Source: DATELY01 sp035276085 (lineage in GTDB: Bacteria; Pseudomonadota; Gammaproteobacteria; Steroidobacterales; Steroidobacteraceae). From it: a DNA stretch of 25,965 nt. The stretch's first letter is position 1. Each line of letters begins with the position of its first letter. The stretch covers positions 1 through 25,965 of the forward strand of contig DATELY010000081.1 in NCBI GenBank assembly GCA_035276085.1, in the 5' to 3' direction. The position numbers and the translations under genes are program-made. Shown here piece by piece: positions 7,874-16,215 of the stretch. Under the pieces are notes generated by a model. The model was not told the origin of the DNA and searched no databases. It was given only the letters and a program-made list of their open reading frames with translations.

Positions 7874-9349
7874 CTACTTCGCTCCCTTCTTGTAGTTGCG
7901 ATATTCCTGCCACAACTTTTCACGCAGCTCAGGATCGGTCTCCTGCATCGCCGCTTCACGCAACTGGCGGGCGACGATGTCGTCATCGCTGCCATCCGGT
8001 ATGTCCGCCGGCACCGTGGTCGGCCCGTTACCGCCGCGAGCGCCGCCGCCAACACCGCCACCGCCACCTCGTTGACCGCCGGTGGCGGAGCCTCCTTCCT
8101 TGCCCTGACCGTCGCCGTTCTCTCCACCTGCGCCTGAACCTGCAGCGCCACCCTTCTGATTGTTGCCACCGCCAGCACCCGCGCTGCCGGGCATGCCGCC
8201 TTCCTGTCCGCCACCGCCTGCGGCGGCGCCACCCGTGCCCTGCGCGGTGCGCTCGGCATCGCCGCCTTCACCACCGCCGCCAGAACCGCCAGAGCCGTCA
8301 CGGGCACCGCGTCGTTGGGCGATGATGCCCTGCTCCTTGCGCAACTCATCGTCGAACACACCGAGTGACCGATCGAGCTCACGATCGATTTGCGCCGTGC
8401 GCTCCTCGCCGGTCATGGGACCTTGTCCGCCGGCAGCACCGCCTGCGCGACCCGCAGCGCCTCCGCCGCCTGCTGGCCCACCGCCGCCAGGAGTACCACC
8501 GCCACCTGCAGTAGCGCCGCTACCGGCAGTCCCACCTCCACCCGCTGCGCCACCGCCTGCGGCACCACCGCCAGCACTATTCGCACCTGCACCGGGTGAG
8601 CCCGCAGCACCACCTCCAGCACTGCCCGCGCCACCCGCACCAGCCGATCCGCCGCTCGCCCCACCTGCAGCACTGGGACTGCCGCCACCTTCGAAGATGC
8701 TCGGCTGGCCGCCACCGCCGCCGCCGCTCGAACCTGATTGGCCCTGCGCGCCGCCACCTGATTCGGAGCCTGACGACTGGGCACCGCCGCTCGCGCCACC
8801 CGTTGAGGGGCTCGGAATGCCGACGCCGCCGGCACCGCCCGTTCCTGCACTGTGTGTTCCCGAACTGCCGCCGGAGGTTCCACCCGAGTTGCTGCCACTG
8901 CTACCGCCGCTCGGAGAGCTGCCGGACTCGCCACCTGCTCCGCCGCTCGATGTGCCAGGGAGCCCAGCACCAGTGCTGCCGCCTGCCGCCCCGCCGCTCG
9001 ATCCGCTTTGTCCTGCAGAAGGCAGACCACCCGATTTGCCACCCTTCGATCCGCCTGACGAGCCGCCCGGCATGCCGGCGCTGTTGCCGCGCGAGCTGGA
9101 ACCGCCCGCTGAGCCACCTGAGCTGCCACCACTCGAGCCGCCGGATGGCATGGAAGCGCCACCGCCGCTCGAACCGCTGCCACCGCCCTTCGATGAGCTC
9201 GATGAGCCGGAGCTGCCGCCGGATGAAGGCGCGCCTCCAGAAGAAGACGATGAGGAATCTTGCTTGCAACCGGCCATGCCGAGCGCGAGGCACACGGCCA
9301 ACGCCAAGCTCGACCAGGGGCCGCGGCGAGTTGAGGCAGGAGTAGTCAT
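7874..9349 (-). CDS. Gly/Ser/Ala-rich low-complexity lipoprotein
   Basis: 491 residues from ATG 9349. The signal peptide is RRGPWSSLALAVCLALGMAGC, ending at lipobox Cys28. About 285 residues then consist almost entirely of Gly, Ser, Ala and Pro in loose GGSSGG, GGASGG and GGAAGG units. Two ordered, charged helical islands follow: EERTAQIDRELDRSLGVFDD with its flank (about 315-350), and the C-terminal block DDDIVARQLREAAMQETDPE through ELREKLWQEYRNYKKG (about 450-491), separated by another Gly-rich spacer. A tethered, unstructured spacer carrying small docking helices is the simplest reading, for example a flexible line from the membrane to a partner. The repetitive base composition makes it prone to length change. 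No family is recognised. Confidence 0.75.
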   Translation of the reverse strand: MTTPASTRRGPWSSLALAVCLALGMAGCKQDSSSSSSGGAPSSGGSSGSSSSSKGGGSGSSGGGASMPSGGSSGGSSGGSAGGSSSRGNSAGMPGGSSGGSKGGKSGGLPSAGQSGSSGGAAGGSTGAGLPGTSSGGAGGESGSSPSGGSSGSNSGGTSGGSSGTHSAGTGGAGGVGIPSPSTGGASGGAQSSGSESGGGAQGQSGSSGGGGGGQPSIFEGGGSPSAAGGASGGSAGAGGAGSAGGGAAGSPGAGANSAGGGAAGGGAAGGGGTAGSGATAGGGGTPGGGGPAGGGGAAGRAGGAAGGQGPMTGEERTAQIDRELDRSLGVFDDELRKEQGIIAQRRGARDGSGGSGGGGEGGDAERTAQGTGGAAAGGGGQEGGMPGSAGAGGGNNQKGGAAGSGAGGENGDGQGKEGGSATGGQRGGGGGVGGGARGGNGPTTVPADIPDGSDDDIVARQLREAAMQETDPELREKLWQEYRNYKKGAK

Positions 9350-9535
9350 GGTGTTTGGTTTCCGGATGGTCTCGATTCAACGCCCCCGCACCGCCGGGCG
9401 TTGCGTGCAGTGGCTGCTGCCAGTGCGACCGCCCCGGCGGCGACGCGTCCGAGCGTGCGCGTCGCAAGGTGAACTGTGGCTGAGTCGAGTCGTGACGCAT
9501 GCCTTTCAGCTCACTTCATATCGCAGCTGCCTGCT
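9350..9535. other. Intergenic stretch with one hairpin
   Basis: 186 bases between two lipoprotein genes of the same direction. The only structure seen is a perfect 7-bp stem (AACGCCC at 9379-9385, GGGCGTT at 9396-9402) with a 10-base loop, starting about 30 bases upstream of the Gly/Ser-rich lipoprotein start. It has no T tract, so it is not an obvious terminator. It may act on translation or mRNA stability in the leader. No convincing promoter was found. Confidence 0.4.
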
Positions 9536-10327
9536 CTACTCTGCTCCTTCGTCGCTCGTGCCGACGAGAAATGCCTTCAACTGGTTGGCCATGCGATCGC
9601 ACGCCGTTCGCTGCACCGGCGAGATGAGCGGGATGGGCACAATCGCACCGATCATGACCGAGGTGCCCTTCACGTCGGTGCTGACCGTACCGACGCTCGT
9701 CCCCTGATTCAGATCCCAGATTGTCGCTTCGTAATCCGAATGCTTCTCCCACCAACCCAAACCTAAGCAACCTGCGCCACCAGGACCTGCGCCGCAGGCG
9801 ATGCTGCCGCCGCCATCGGTTTTCTTGGTGCCGCCGTCAATCCAGACGATGTAGCGCACCCCGAGAGTGTTCACGCGGTCGCTGACACCGGGACGCTGCA
9901 GAAACGTGGCGAACGCGTTGGCACTCGCGGGTGCCGTGCTGGGCTCCAACCACGGGAAGAGTGCATCGACGAACAAATCGTCGGCATACAACTGAAACGG
10001 GGTATCGCGCAGCGATGAGCGCGGATCGACCTTGCGCCCGTCACGCGTCGCTTCGGCCACGTCGGCCGAGACGTTCTCTCCAACGAGCTTGCGCTCCAGG
10101 CAATCCAGGAATTTATCTTCGGTGCCCGAGCCTTCCAGGTGCGGCTTTGCGAGTAGCACGACGGCATCGGTGGACGAAATCCGCGTGGGTGCTTCGCGCA
10201 TTTCCTCGATCTTCGCTGTCATGCATCCGGACAGCATGAGGAGGCTCAGCATGGTGAGCAGGCGCCCGCTTGCGAAGGAAAGTTGCGCCGTGCCGCGCGC
10301 TGTCTGCTCCTCGGGGTCGAAGATCAT
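9536..10327 (-). CDS. Lipoprotein, function unknown; first gene of the probable envelope operon
   Basis: 263 residues from ATG 10327, which has GGAG about 9 bases upstream. A lipobox (LLTMLSLLMLSGC, Cys35) follows an unusually long and partly acidic leader, so initiation might be internal, at Met26. The mature part contains VVLLAKPHLEGSGTEDKFLD, a Gly-rich stretch (CGAGPGGAGCLGLGWW) with two cysteines, and a hydrophobic segment (VMIGAIVPIPLISPV). The pattern suggests a periplasmic alpha/beta domain sensing or binding something at the membrane. I recognise no named family. It lies 186 bases before the Gly/Ser-rich lipoprotein, same strand. Confidence 0.75.
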   Translation of the reverse strand: MIFDPEEQTARGTAQLSFASGRLLTMLSLLMLSGCMTAKIEEMREAPTRISSTDAVVLLAKPHLEGSGTEDKFLDCLERKLVGENVSADVAEATRDGRKVDPRSSLRDTPFQLYADDLFVDALFPWLEPSTAPASANAFATFLQRPGVSDRVNTLGVRYIVWIDGGTKKTDGGGSIACGAGPGGAGCLGLGWWEKHSDYEATIWDLNQGTSVGTVSTDVKGTSVMIGAIVPIPLISPVQRTACDRMANQLKAFLVGTSDEGAE

Positions 10328-10360
10328 GGAGAGTCTCCGGCAGATCGGCCGAATTCAGTA

Positions 10361-10366
10361 TACGGC
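10361..10366 (-). promoter_or_regulatory. Possible -10 box upstream of the envelope operon
   Basis: The minus strand reads TATACT here, about 34 bases before the ATG of the first lipoprotein gene and downstream of the radical SAM terminator. This is where an operon promoter would be expected. No good -35 hexamer lies at 16-18 bases, so the site is tentative. Confidence 0.25.
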
Positions 10367-10400
10367 AGCCACTGCAGCTCCCAGCCGCGCTTCCAGGAAT

Positions 10401-10434
10401 TAAAAAATAATATGTAGCGACTCGTGCGGGTCGC
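10401..10434 (-). terminator. Probable rho-independent terminator after the radical SAM gene
   Basis: Read on the minus strand, a GCGAC/GTCGC stem (10430-10434 with 10417-10421, loop of 8) is followed after a few bases by an A/T run containing six consecutive T. It begins five bases past the radical SAM stop codon. The stem is short, so efficiency is uncertain. Confidence 0.5.
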
Positions 10435-10438
10435 GTTG

Positions 10439-11515
10439 CTATAGCAGAGCGTACTGCTGCGGCCCGAGTTCCGGCTTGTTGAACAAAGATGTGTCATGAC
10501 TGAATCGAGTGCGGTTGAGACCTGCTCGCTCGCATGCCAACTCGAAGCGCCGCTGCAACAGTTGTGCGTATTCACCCACACCTTTCTGACGCACACCCCA
10601 GCGCGAGTCGTAGTCGCGCCCGCCGCGCATCGCGCGCATCCGGCTCATCACATGCTTGGCCTTGAGCGGCTCGTGCACCTCCAACCATTCGCGGAATAGA
10701 TCTTTGATCTCATACGGCAGCCGCAGCAATACGTAGCCTGCACCACGCGCACCGGCCGCGGCCGCAGCCGCGAGAATGTCTTCGAGCTCGGCATCCGTGA
10801 GCACGGGAATCACGGGCGCCACCATCACACTGACGTCCACACCGGCTTCGGACAATCGCCGCACGGCGCGCAATCGTGCTTGCGGGCTGGCCGTGCGCGG
10901 CTCCAGCGTGCGTTTGATCTCGGCGTTCAGGCTGGTGATGCTGATGGTGACGTGCGCGAGCCGGGCACGCGCCATTTCGCTCAGGATATCGATGTCACGT
11001 TCGACCATTGCGCTCTTCGTGATGATCGACAGCGGGTGCCGATGCCGCTGCAACACCTCCAACACACTGCGCGTGACTTTCAGCTCGCGTTCGATGGGCT
11101 GATAGGGATCGGTATTCGCCCCGATGATGATGGGACTGCACTGATAGCTCGACGCCGCGAGCTCCTGCTCCAACAGTTTGGCCGCGTCCTGCTTGAAGAA
11201 CAGCTTCGTCTCGAAGTCGAGTCCGGGCGACAGGTTGACGTAGGCGTGGCTCGGGCGCGCGTAACAATAGATGCATCCGTGCTCGCAACCCCGATACGGA
11301 TTGATGGATTGACTGAAGCCGATGTCGGGCGATTTGTTGCGAGCGATGATGCTGCGCGCGGGGTCCGGCCTCACTTCCGTATGCAGCGGTGGCAGCGCCT
11401 CATCGAGCGAGCCCCAACCATCGTCCACTGCTTCGACTTCCCGCGGCTCGAAGCGCCCCGCGCGATTCGACACCGCGCCGCGGCCCACGCGCACTTCTTT
11501 GCGTTCCTCACCCAT
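10439..11515 (-). CDS. PA0069-family radical SAM protein
   Basis: 358 residues. The radical SAM signature CX3CX2C is present as CEHGCIYC (Cys77, Cys81, Cys84) within INPYRGCEHGCIYCYARPSH, characteristic of the SplB-like PA0069 family. The cysteines bind a 4Fe-4S cluster that cleaves S-adenosylmethionine. Further family-like segments are IIIGANTDPYQPIE, TITKSA-type strand residues (LSIITKSAMVERDI) and VMVAPVIPVLTD. Length fits the family. The substrate of PA0069-type proteins is not established, to my knowledge. It follows the MFS gene by 44 bases in the same direction, so they may be co-transcribed. Confidence 0.92.
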   Translation of the reverse strand: MGEERKEVRVGRGAVSNRAGRFEPREVEAVDDGWGSLDEALPPLHTEVRPDPARSIIARNKSPDIGFSQSINPYRGCEHGCIYCYARPSHAYVNLSPGLDFETKLFFKQDAAKLLEQELAASSYQCSPIIIGANTDPYQPIERELKVTRSVLEVLQRHRHPLSIITKSAMVERDIDILSEMARARLAHVTISITSLNAEIKRTLEPRTASPQARLRAVRRLSEAGVDVSVMVAPVIPVLTDAELEDILAAAAAAGARGAGYVLLRLPYEIKDLFREWLEVHEPLKAKHVMSRMRAMRGGRDYDSRWGVRQKGVGEYAQLLQRRFELACERAGLNRTRFSHDTSLFNKPELGPQQYALL

Positions 11516-11559
11516 GTACCCATGCTACTGAATGGATATACAGGTGTGAAGTCGGCGGT

Positions 11560-12810
11560 TCATGACGGGTGAGTCTGTCCGCGAGATGCCGGGAAACGAT
11601 CCATCTTCCACAAAGAAGGAAACAGCCGCGTCCAGATTGCCGCAACCGCAATCGTTGCGAGGCCGCCAATCACGACGGCGCGCACGACGCCGAACCACTT
11701 GGCTGTCAGGCCCGATTCGAATTCGCCCAGCTCGTTGGACGCACCGATGAAAATGGCGTTGACGGCGCTCACTCGGCCGCGGATCGCGTCCGGTGTTTCC
11801 AGTTGCACGAGCAGGTGACGGATGTAGACACTGACCATGTCCCCCGCTCCGAGCACTGCAAGCGCGAGCAGCGCAACCCAGAAGTTGTGCGTCGTGCCGA
11901 ATACGATCGTGGCAATGCCGAACATGCCCACACCCGCGAACATCCACATACCGACGTGTCGTGTCACGGGAGCAATGGTGAGCATGATTGCGCAGATGCT
12001 GGCGCCGATGCCGGGCGCGGTGCGTAGCAGACCGAGGCCACTCGGGCCGACGCGCAGAATGTCGCTGGCGTAGATGGGCAACAGCGCCGTTGCACCGCCG
12101 AACAGGACGGCGAACAGATCCAGCGAGATTGCACCGAGCACCACTGAGCGGCCGCGCACGAAGCGCAATCCCGACAGCAGCGTGTCCCACGTGGCAGGCT
12201 CGCGCTCGCGCGGTGAGTGCGCGCCGCCCTTGATGCCGCCCATCAGCACGACCGCGATCAGAAACAACACCGCGACGCTGCCATAAACGAACGGTGCACC
12301 GATCAGGTAGAGGACGCCGCCCAGTGCCGGACCCGCCACCGTGGCGATTTGAAACGTGCTCGAGTTCAAGGCGACCGCACGACCGAAGTCGACCGGCGGT
12401 ACGAGATTCGGCAGCAGCGCCTGACCGGTCGGCATGGCGAAAGCGCGCGCGGTACCAAAGAGCACCATGGCCGCGAACACGGGCCACACCGCTTGCAGGC
12501 CATGCAATGTGAAGCTCAGCAGCAGGGCCGCGCAGACAAACTCCACCGCGTAACACAGCGTGACGATGCGACGACGATCGTAGTGATCCGCCGCCTGACC
12601 GGCAGGCAGGACCAACACGACGAAGGGCAGAAACTGGGACAGGCCGACGAATCCGAGATCCAGGGGATCGCGCGTCATGGCATAGATCTGCCAGCCCACA
12701 GCGACCGTTTGCATCTGGCTCGCCAGATTGGCGAGAAAGCGCGCGGTGAGGAAGCGTGAAAAATCAGGGTGAGACAGAACGCCCCAGGTCGTGCGCGGGG
12801 TGGCAGTCAT
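11560..12810 (-). CDS. MFS exporter, EntS-like (MFS_3) family
   Basis: 416 residues with about 12 hydrophobic helices. The N-terminus FSRFLTARFLANLASQMQTV is typical of EntS/DUF894-type carriers, and the loop motif GQAADHYDRRRIV between helices 2 and 3 matches the MFS signature G-x3-D-x2-R-R. A second half-motif (DAIRGRVSAVNAIFIG) lies near residue 330. EntS exports enterobactin in Escherichia coli, but related carriers move diverse small molecules. No siderophore biosynthesis genes lie nearby, so the substrate is open. A strong transcription terminator for the BON gene ends 60 bases upstream, so it probably has its own promoter in that gap; none was clearly seen. Confidence 0.88.
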   Translation of the reverse strand: MTATPRTTWGVLSHPDFSRFLTARFLANLASQMQTVAVGWQIYAMTRDPLDLGFVGLSQFLPFVVLVLPAGQAADHYDRRRIVTLCYAVEFVCAALLLSFTLHGLQAVWPVFAAMVLFGTARAFAMPTGQALLPNLVPPVDFGRAVALNSSTFQIATVAGPALGGVLYLIGAPFVYGSVAVLFLIAVVLMGGIKGGAHSPREREPATWDTLLSGLRFVRGRSVVLGAISLDLFAVLFGGATALLPIYASDILRVGPSGLGLLRTAPGIGASICAIMLTIAPVTRHVGMWMFAGVGMFGIATIVFGTTHNFWVALLALAVLGAGDMVSVYIRHLLVQLETPDAIRGRVSAVNAIFIGASNELGEFESGLTAKWFGVVRAVVIGGLATIAVAAIWTRLFPSLWKMDRFPASRGQTHPS

Positions 12811-12870
12811 TCAGGGTCGAGCTTCGCGGCCAGGGAGGCGTCGGAGGATACTGCAGCGGAGTGAGGTCAC

Positions 12871-12904
12871 AAAAAAAAGCCCGCCGAAGGCCAATTCAGC
12901 GGGC
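12871..12904 (-). terminator. Rho-independent terminator of the BON-domain gene
   Basis: On the minus strand a GCCCGC/GCGGGC stem (12899-12904 with 12879-12884), extendable by a GAA/TTC stretch across one mismatch, is followed immediately by eight T. It lies about 115 bases past the BON gene stop. The intervening stretch contains a second hairpin without T tract (GGTCAC/GTGACC, 12958-12975). Confidence 0.88.
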
Positions 12905-13019
12905 GAATGTTTTCGAGCGGGTGCGTTGTGCCAAACGTCAAGCGCTCGCCGGGGAGTGGTCACCCAACCGTGACCATCGTTCTGGTGTCGTCCTCGCTGT
13001 CGACGTCAACCTCGTGCGG

Positions 13020-13670
13020 TCAATCGCCGCTACGCGCGGCACGTGCGGTGTCGACCGTGAGCTCATTGCGGACTTCTGCGACGTTGTCCGTGTTGCGCGC
13101 GAGCAGCTCGGCCAATTGCCGCTCTTCGGCTGAGGATACCTGCCCCGACAGCGTCACTACGCGATTGCGGGTCTCGACCTTGATCTCGAAGCCTTTCGTA
13201 TTCTGGTTGGCGAGCAACTTAGATTTGACGACGGCTGAGGTGGAAGCGTCTTCCACCCAGCGGCGCATATCGGTCCGTTGCCGCGCCAGTTGCTCGCGCT
13301 CTGCGCGTCGCGCACTGCTGAGACTGGCGGCGCTCGCGACCTTCAGGTCATTGCGCACTTCAGTCACACCTTCGACGCTCTTCGCCAGCTCGCCGGCGAG
13401 ATCCCGCTCGACTTCGCTTTCGACGCTACCGGTCAAATGGACGACGCCATCTTCGACCTGCGTGTCGATGTCGAACGGATTGAGTGGGCGCGTGAAGGTG
13501 TACAGCGTTTCGATCTTGCCCGTGAGCCAGGCGTCCTTGAGATCCTGACGGGCTTCCATGCTGTTGGCACTGGGACTCGTGGGCTGAGCAGCCGACGCGA
13601 AAGTCGCGCCCAACGCAAGCAAGGCTCCCGCCAGCGCGGCAGCCCGAAGGCGGAATCGGCGTTGATGCAT
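13020..13670 (-). CDS. Periplasmic protein with two BON domains (OsmY-like)
   Basis: 216 residues from ATG 13670, which has GGAG six bases upstream. A longer frame opens at 13745, but its extra residues are Cys-rich, precede a good signal peptide, and cover the promoter described separately, so I reject it. The signal peptide (MHQRRFRLRAAALAGALLAL to FASA) is followed by two BON domains, about residues 43-110 (VEDGVVHLTGSVESEVERDLA) and 130-205 (ETRNRVVTLSGQVSSAEERQ). BON proteins such as OsmY bind membranes and protect the periplasm in osmotic or stationary-phase stress. The EcfG-type promoter upstream places it in the general stress regulon of the adjacent module. Confidence 0.88.
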   Translation of the reverse strand: MHQRRFRLRAAALAGALLALGATFASAAQPTSPSANSMEARQDLKDAWLTGKIETLYTFTRPLNPFDIDTQVEDGVVHLTGSVESEVERDLAGELAKSVEGVTEVRNDLKVASAASLSSARRAEREQLARQRTDMRRWVEDASTSAVVKSKLLANQNTKGFEIKVETRNRVVTLSGQVSSAEERQLAELLARNTDNVAEVRNELTVDTARAARSGD

Positions 13671-13698
13671 AAGCGGCTCCGGCTCGAGTTGCGTCTGA

Positions 13699-13724
13699 AA
13701 CGCAGTACATCCGTTGCGGGTTCC
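13699..13724 (-). promoter_or_regulatory. EcfG-type promoter of the BON-domain gene
   Basis: On the minus strand GGAAC (13724-13720) is followed after 17 bases by CGTT (13702-13699). This is an exact match to the published EcfG consensus GGAAC-N16/17-CGTT. The predicted transcript starts about 20 bases before the SD/ATG at 13670, which also settles the choice of start codon. Confidence 0.75.
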
Positions 13725-13757
13725 ACCTGCGCAGCATTTACGCAACGGCTCACAGCC

Positions 13758-15575
13758 TCAGGCAACTCTCTCCTGCGTTGAGTCCGTGCCCGTACGTGGA
13801 GGGGCGTGGGGTGTCACCGGGCCAGCGCCGGGCCGGGGACTGGGACGCTTGGGCACCGGCACGCGCACTTCAACGACCGTGCCGTCACCGGAGCTTACGC
13901 TCAGCTCGGCCCGCATCTGCCGGACGAACGCTTCGATCAGCGATCGGCCCAATCCGGGATGCTCATGGCTTGCGATGCTCGAATCGAAGCCGACGCCGTT
14001 GTCGCGGACGCACAGAAGCAACGTCTCGTCGGACTCCCGCGTGACGACCACCTCGATCCGTCCGGACGCAAGTCCGGTGAATGCATGCTTGTAGGCATTC
14101 GTGATCGCCTCGGTCACGAGCAATCCGAACGGCACGGCCAACTCGGGACCGATGGCTTCGCTCGGCGCATCGACGACGAGTTCCACGTGGCGTGACCCGG
14201 ACAGACCGCCGCGTCGCAACTCGGCGCACAAGTCCTCCAGGAACCAGCGCAGATCGACTTCCTGCAAGCTCTCCGACTCGTACAAGCGCCGATGCAAGGT
14301 TGCGAGCGCATTGATGCGGCTGCGTGCTTCCGCGAAGGCGAGTTCCGCGCGCGGATCGCGAATGCGGCGCGCGTGCAGGTTGAGCAGGCTCATGACGAGC
14401 TGCAGGTTGTTCTTCACGCGATGATGGATCTCGCGGACCAGCACTTCCTTCTGCTGCAGCGAATCCTTCAACTCATGCTCGCGCGCCGAAATGATGTCCG
14501 CCATGCGCGAGAACGTCTCGCCGAGGTTCTTGATCTCCTTGGGCGCCGCCGCGGCTCGTTCCGGTCGCACATTCGTGCGCCCTGCCGCATAGGCCGAGGT
14601 GATGCGATCGAGATAGGTGATCCACCGCACCACCAGGTGCTCGATGCCGAACCAGACCACCGCGACGGCAAGGCCCCACATGAGCAACGGCGTCAGCACA
14701 CCCCAGGCGAATTGCAGTGCGATGGGACTGATCGCGGACACGAGCGGCTTGCCCATGACGACGAAGATGCGCCCTTCCAACAGCGGGCTGATCGCGTACA
14801 ACCGCCACGTGCCGTCGCGGCTGCGTGCATTGAACGTGTATTCGTTGTTCTTCAGCTTTTCGCTGATGAGCTTCGGATCGGGCAGACCGCCGCGCACGCT
14901 CAAATCCATGGCGCGGGAGGTAATGAGCTCGCCTCGACCGTCGAGCAATGCGAAGGCTGCGCCAGCCGTGATGTTGGGCTTGCCGTAACTGCGCGTGAGC
15001 CAGTTGAGACCGATGAACAGCGCGATCGACCCGCGCACCGCGCCATCTTCGGCGACGAGCGGAACGGCCACGACGATGCCCTGCGTTTCCAGCCACCGAC
15101 TTTCGAGCAGATCGCTGATGACGAACTGTTCGCCACGCATGATGCTGCGGAACCAGTCGCGGTCTTCGACATCGCGAGATGACTGAACAGGCAGGCTGGA
15201 GCAGGTGAGCTTGCCCTGCTCATTCACGACGGTGGCCATCTGATACTGACTGAGCCCGGCAATCCCGCGCTGCAGCGCTCGCCGGCAGTTTGCAGGGGAG
15301 CCCGCCACCACATCCGGGTTGGCCGACAAGCTCGTGAGGATCTCGCGCGACGCCGACATCATGCCGACTTCTTCAGCGGCTTCGAGTTGCGCGGTCTGAG
15401 CAAGGTCGCGCTCGAGCGCACGCATATTGGCGCGATAGCTATAGCTGGCCTGCAGCACAGCCAACACGCCCGGCGCCAGCATGGCAATGCCGACGATCAA
15501 CACCAGGCGCGGGCGCAGGGCCGCGTTACGACCCCACCACGGCAGCTTGTCGCGCGTGGCCTTGGCCGGCTTCAT
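13758..15575 (-). CDS. Sensor histidine kinase, Cache-like sensor plus HisKA_2 (PhyK-like)
   Basis: 605 residues. Membrane helix 1 at about 23-43, periplasmic Cache-like region at 45-280 (RDVEDRDWFRSIMRGEQFVI is typical), helix 2 at about 287-312, HAMP-like linker to about 365. The HisKA_2 box is REIHHRVKNNLQLVMSLLNL with the phosphorylated histidine at 384 or 385, most likely 385. The ATPase domain shows N (EAITNAYKHAF) and G1 (DNGVGFD) boxes. HisKA_2/HWE kinases of this type phosphorylate PhyR in the general stress response. The gene follows ecfG by 11 bases, as in many PhyR loci, so it is the likely cognate kinase. The final 30 residues are a Pro-rich tail. Confidence 0.87.
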   Translation of the reverse strand: MKPAKATRDKLPWWGRNAALRPRLVLIVGIAMLAPGVLAVLQASYSYRANMRALERDLAQTAQLEAAEEVGMMSASREILTSLSANPDVVAGSPANCRRALQRGIAGLSQYQMATVVNEQGKLTCSSLPVQSSRDVEDRDWFRSIMRGEQFVISDLLESRWLETQGIVVAVPLVAEDGAVRGSIALFIGLNWLTRSYGKPNITAGAAFALLDGRGELITSRAMDLSVRGGLPDPKLISEKLKNNEYTFNARSRDGTWRLYAISPLLEGRIFVVMGKPLVSAISPIALQFAWGVLTPLLMWGLAVAVVWFGIEHLVVRWITYLDRITSAYAAGRTNVRPERAAAAPKEIKNLGETFSRMADIISAREHELKDSLQQKEVLVREIHHRVKNNLQLVMSLLNLHARRIRDPRAELAFAEARSRINALATLHRRLYESESLQEVDLRWFLEDLCAELRRGGLSGSRHVELVVDAPSEAIGPELAVPFGLLVTEAITNAYKHAFTGLASGRIEVVVTRESDETLLLCVRDNGVGFDSSIASHEHPGLGRSLIEAFVRQMRAELSVSSGDGTVVEVRVPVPKRPSPRPGAGPVTPHAPPRTGTDSTQERVA

Positions 15576-15586
15576 AAGGAGTTCAC

Positions 15587-16165
15587 TTATCCAGCGGCGC
15601 GACCCGAACCGAGCCCCAACGCTTCTGGATCAGAGATGTTGTCGACAGGGGGTGCGGACGAGGTCATGCGGGCGGCATCCTCGCCCAGGAGCTCGACCAG
15701 GCGGTCGCGTGCACGCGCGATGCGGCTCTTGATCGTGCCGACGGCGCAGCCGCAGACCTCGGCCGTTTCTTCATATGAAAGACCGGTTGCGCACACCAGG
15801 ATCAGTGCTTCGCGTTGGTCCGGAGGCAGCAACTGCAGTGCATTGCTCAAATCGCGCAGGTGCAATTTCAGATCATGATCCGGCGCAACGGCGACCTGCG
15901 CTGCACACACCCCTTCAGGATCTTCCACCTCGAACTTGCGATGCCGGAGCTCCGAGTAGTAGCAGTTGCGCAGAATCGTGAACAACCACGCCTTCAGATT
16001 GCTGCCGGACTGAAACTGCTCGCGGTTCGTCCACGCCTTCAGCACCGTGTCCTGCACGAGATCATCGGCGCGCGCCAGATCGCCGCATAACGAACGGCCG
16101 AACGCGCGGAGTGCCGGCAGCATCGCCGTCACTTGATCGAGAAAACGATCGTTAGTACCGCTCAT
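15587..16165 (-). CDS. ecfG: EcfG-type RNA polymerase sigma factor (ECF15)
   Basis: 192 residues with sigma region 2 at about 20-80 (ADDLVQDTVLKAWTNREQF, then LKAWLFTILRNCYYSELRHR) and region 4 at about 108-165 (LLPPDQREALILVCATGLSY, EETAEVCGCAVGTIKSRIAR). These are hallmarks of the ECF15/EcfG group, which drives the general stress response when NepR is removed by phosphorylated PhyR. The context confirms this: nepR is 50 bases upstream on the same strand, phyR is divergent, and a HisKA_2 kinase follows. The tail of about 25 residues after region 4 is low-complexity. EcfG-type promoters found in this window are its expected targets. Confidence 0.92.
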   Translation of the reverse strand: MSGTNDRFLDQVTAMLPALRAFGRSLCGDLARADDLVQDTVLKAWTNREQFQSGSNLKAWLFTILRNCYYSELRHRKFEVEDPEGVCAAQVAVAPDHDLKLHLRDLSNALQLLPPDQREALILVCATGLSYEETAEVCGCAVGTIKSRIARARDRLVELLGEDAARMTSSAPPVDNISDPEALGLGSGRAAG

Positions 16166-16215
16166 CTACACTCACATCAGTGACCAAAGGGGCGCAAGTC
16201 CACAGCTCCACGCGC

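Noticed and set aside
7834..8382. N-terminal extension of the 429-residue lipoprotein
   Set aside because: It overlaps the upstream lipoprotein gene in another frame, is Arg/Ala-rich, and would bury a good lipoprotein signal.
8160..9707. 515-residue Pro-rich open frame on the plus strand
   Set aside because: It is antisense to the Gly/Ser-rich lipoprotein; its Pro/Ala bias is the complement of Gly/Ser codons, and the sense frame has a signal peptide and lipobox.
11525..12556. 343-residue minus-strand frame within the MFS gene
   Set aside because: It is a same-strand shadow, Arg/Cys/His-rich and without membrane helices; the 416-residue frame shows the MFS pattern.
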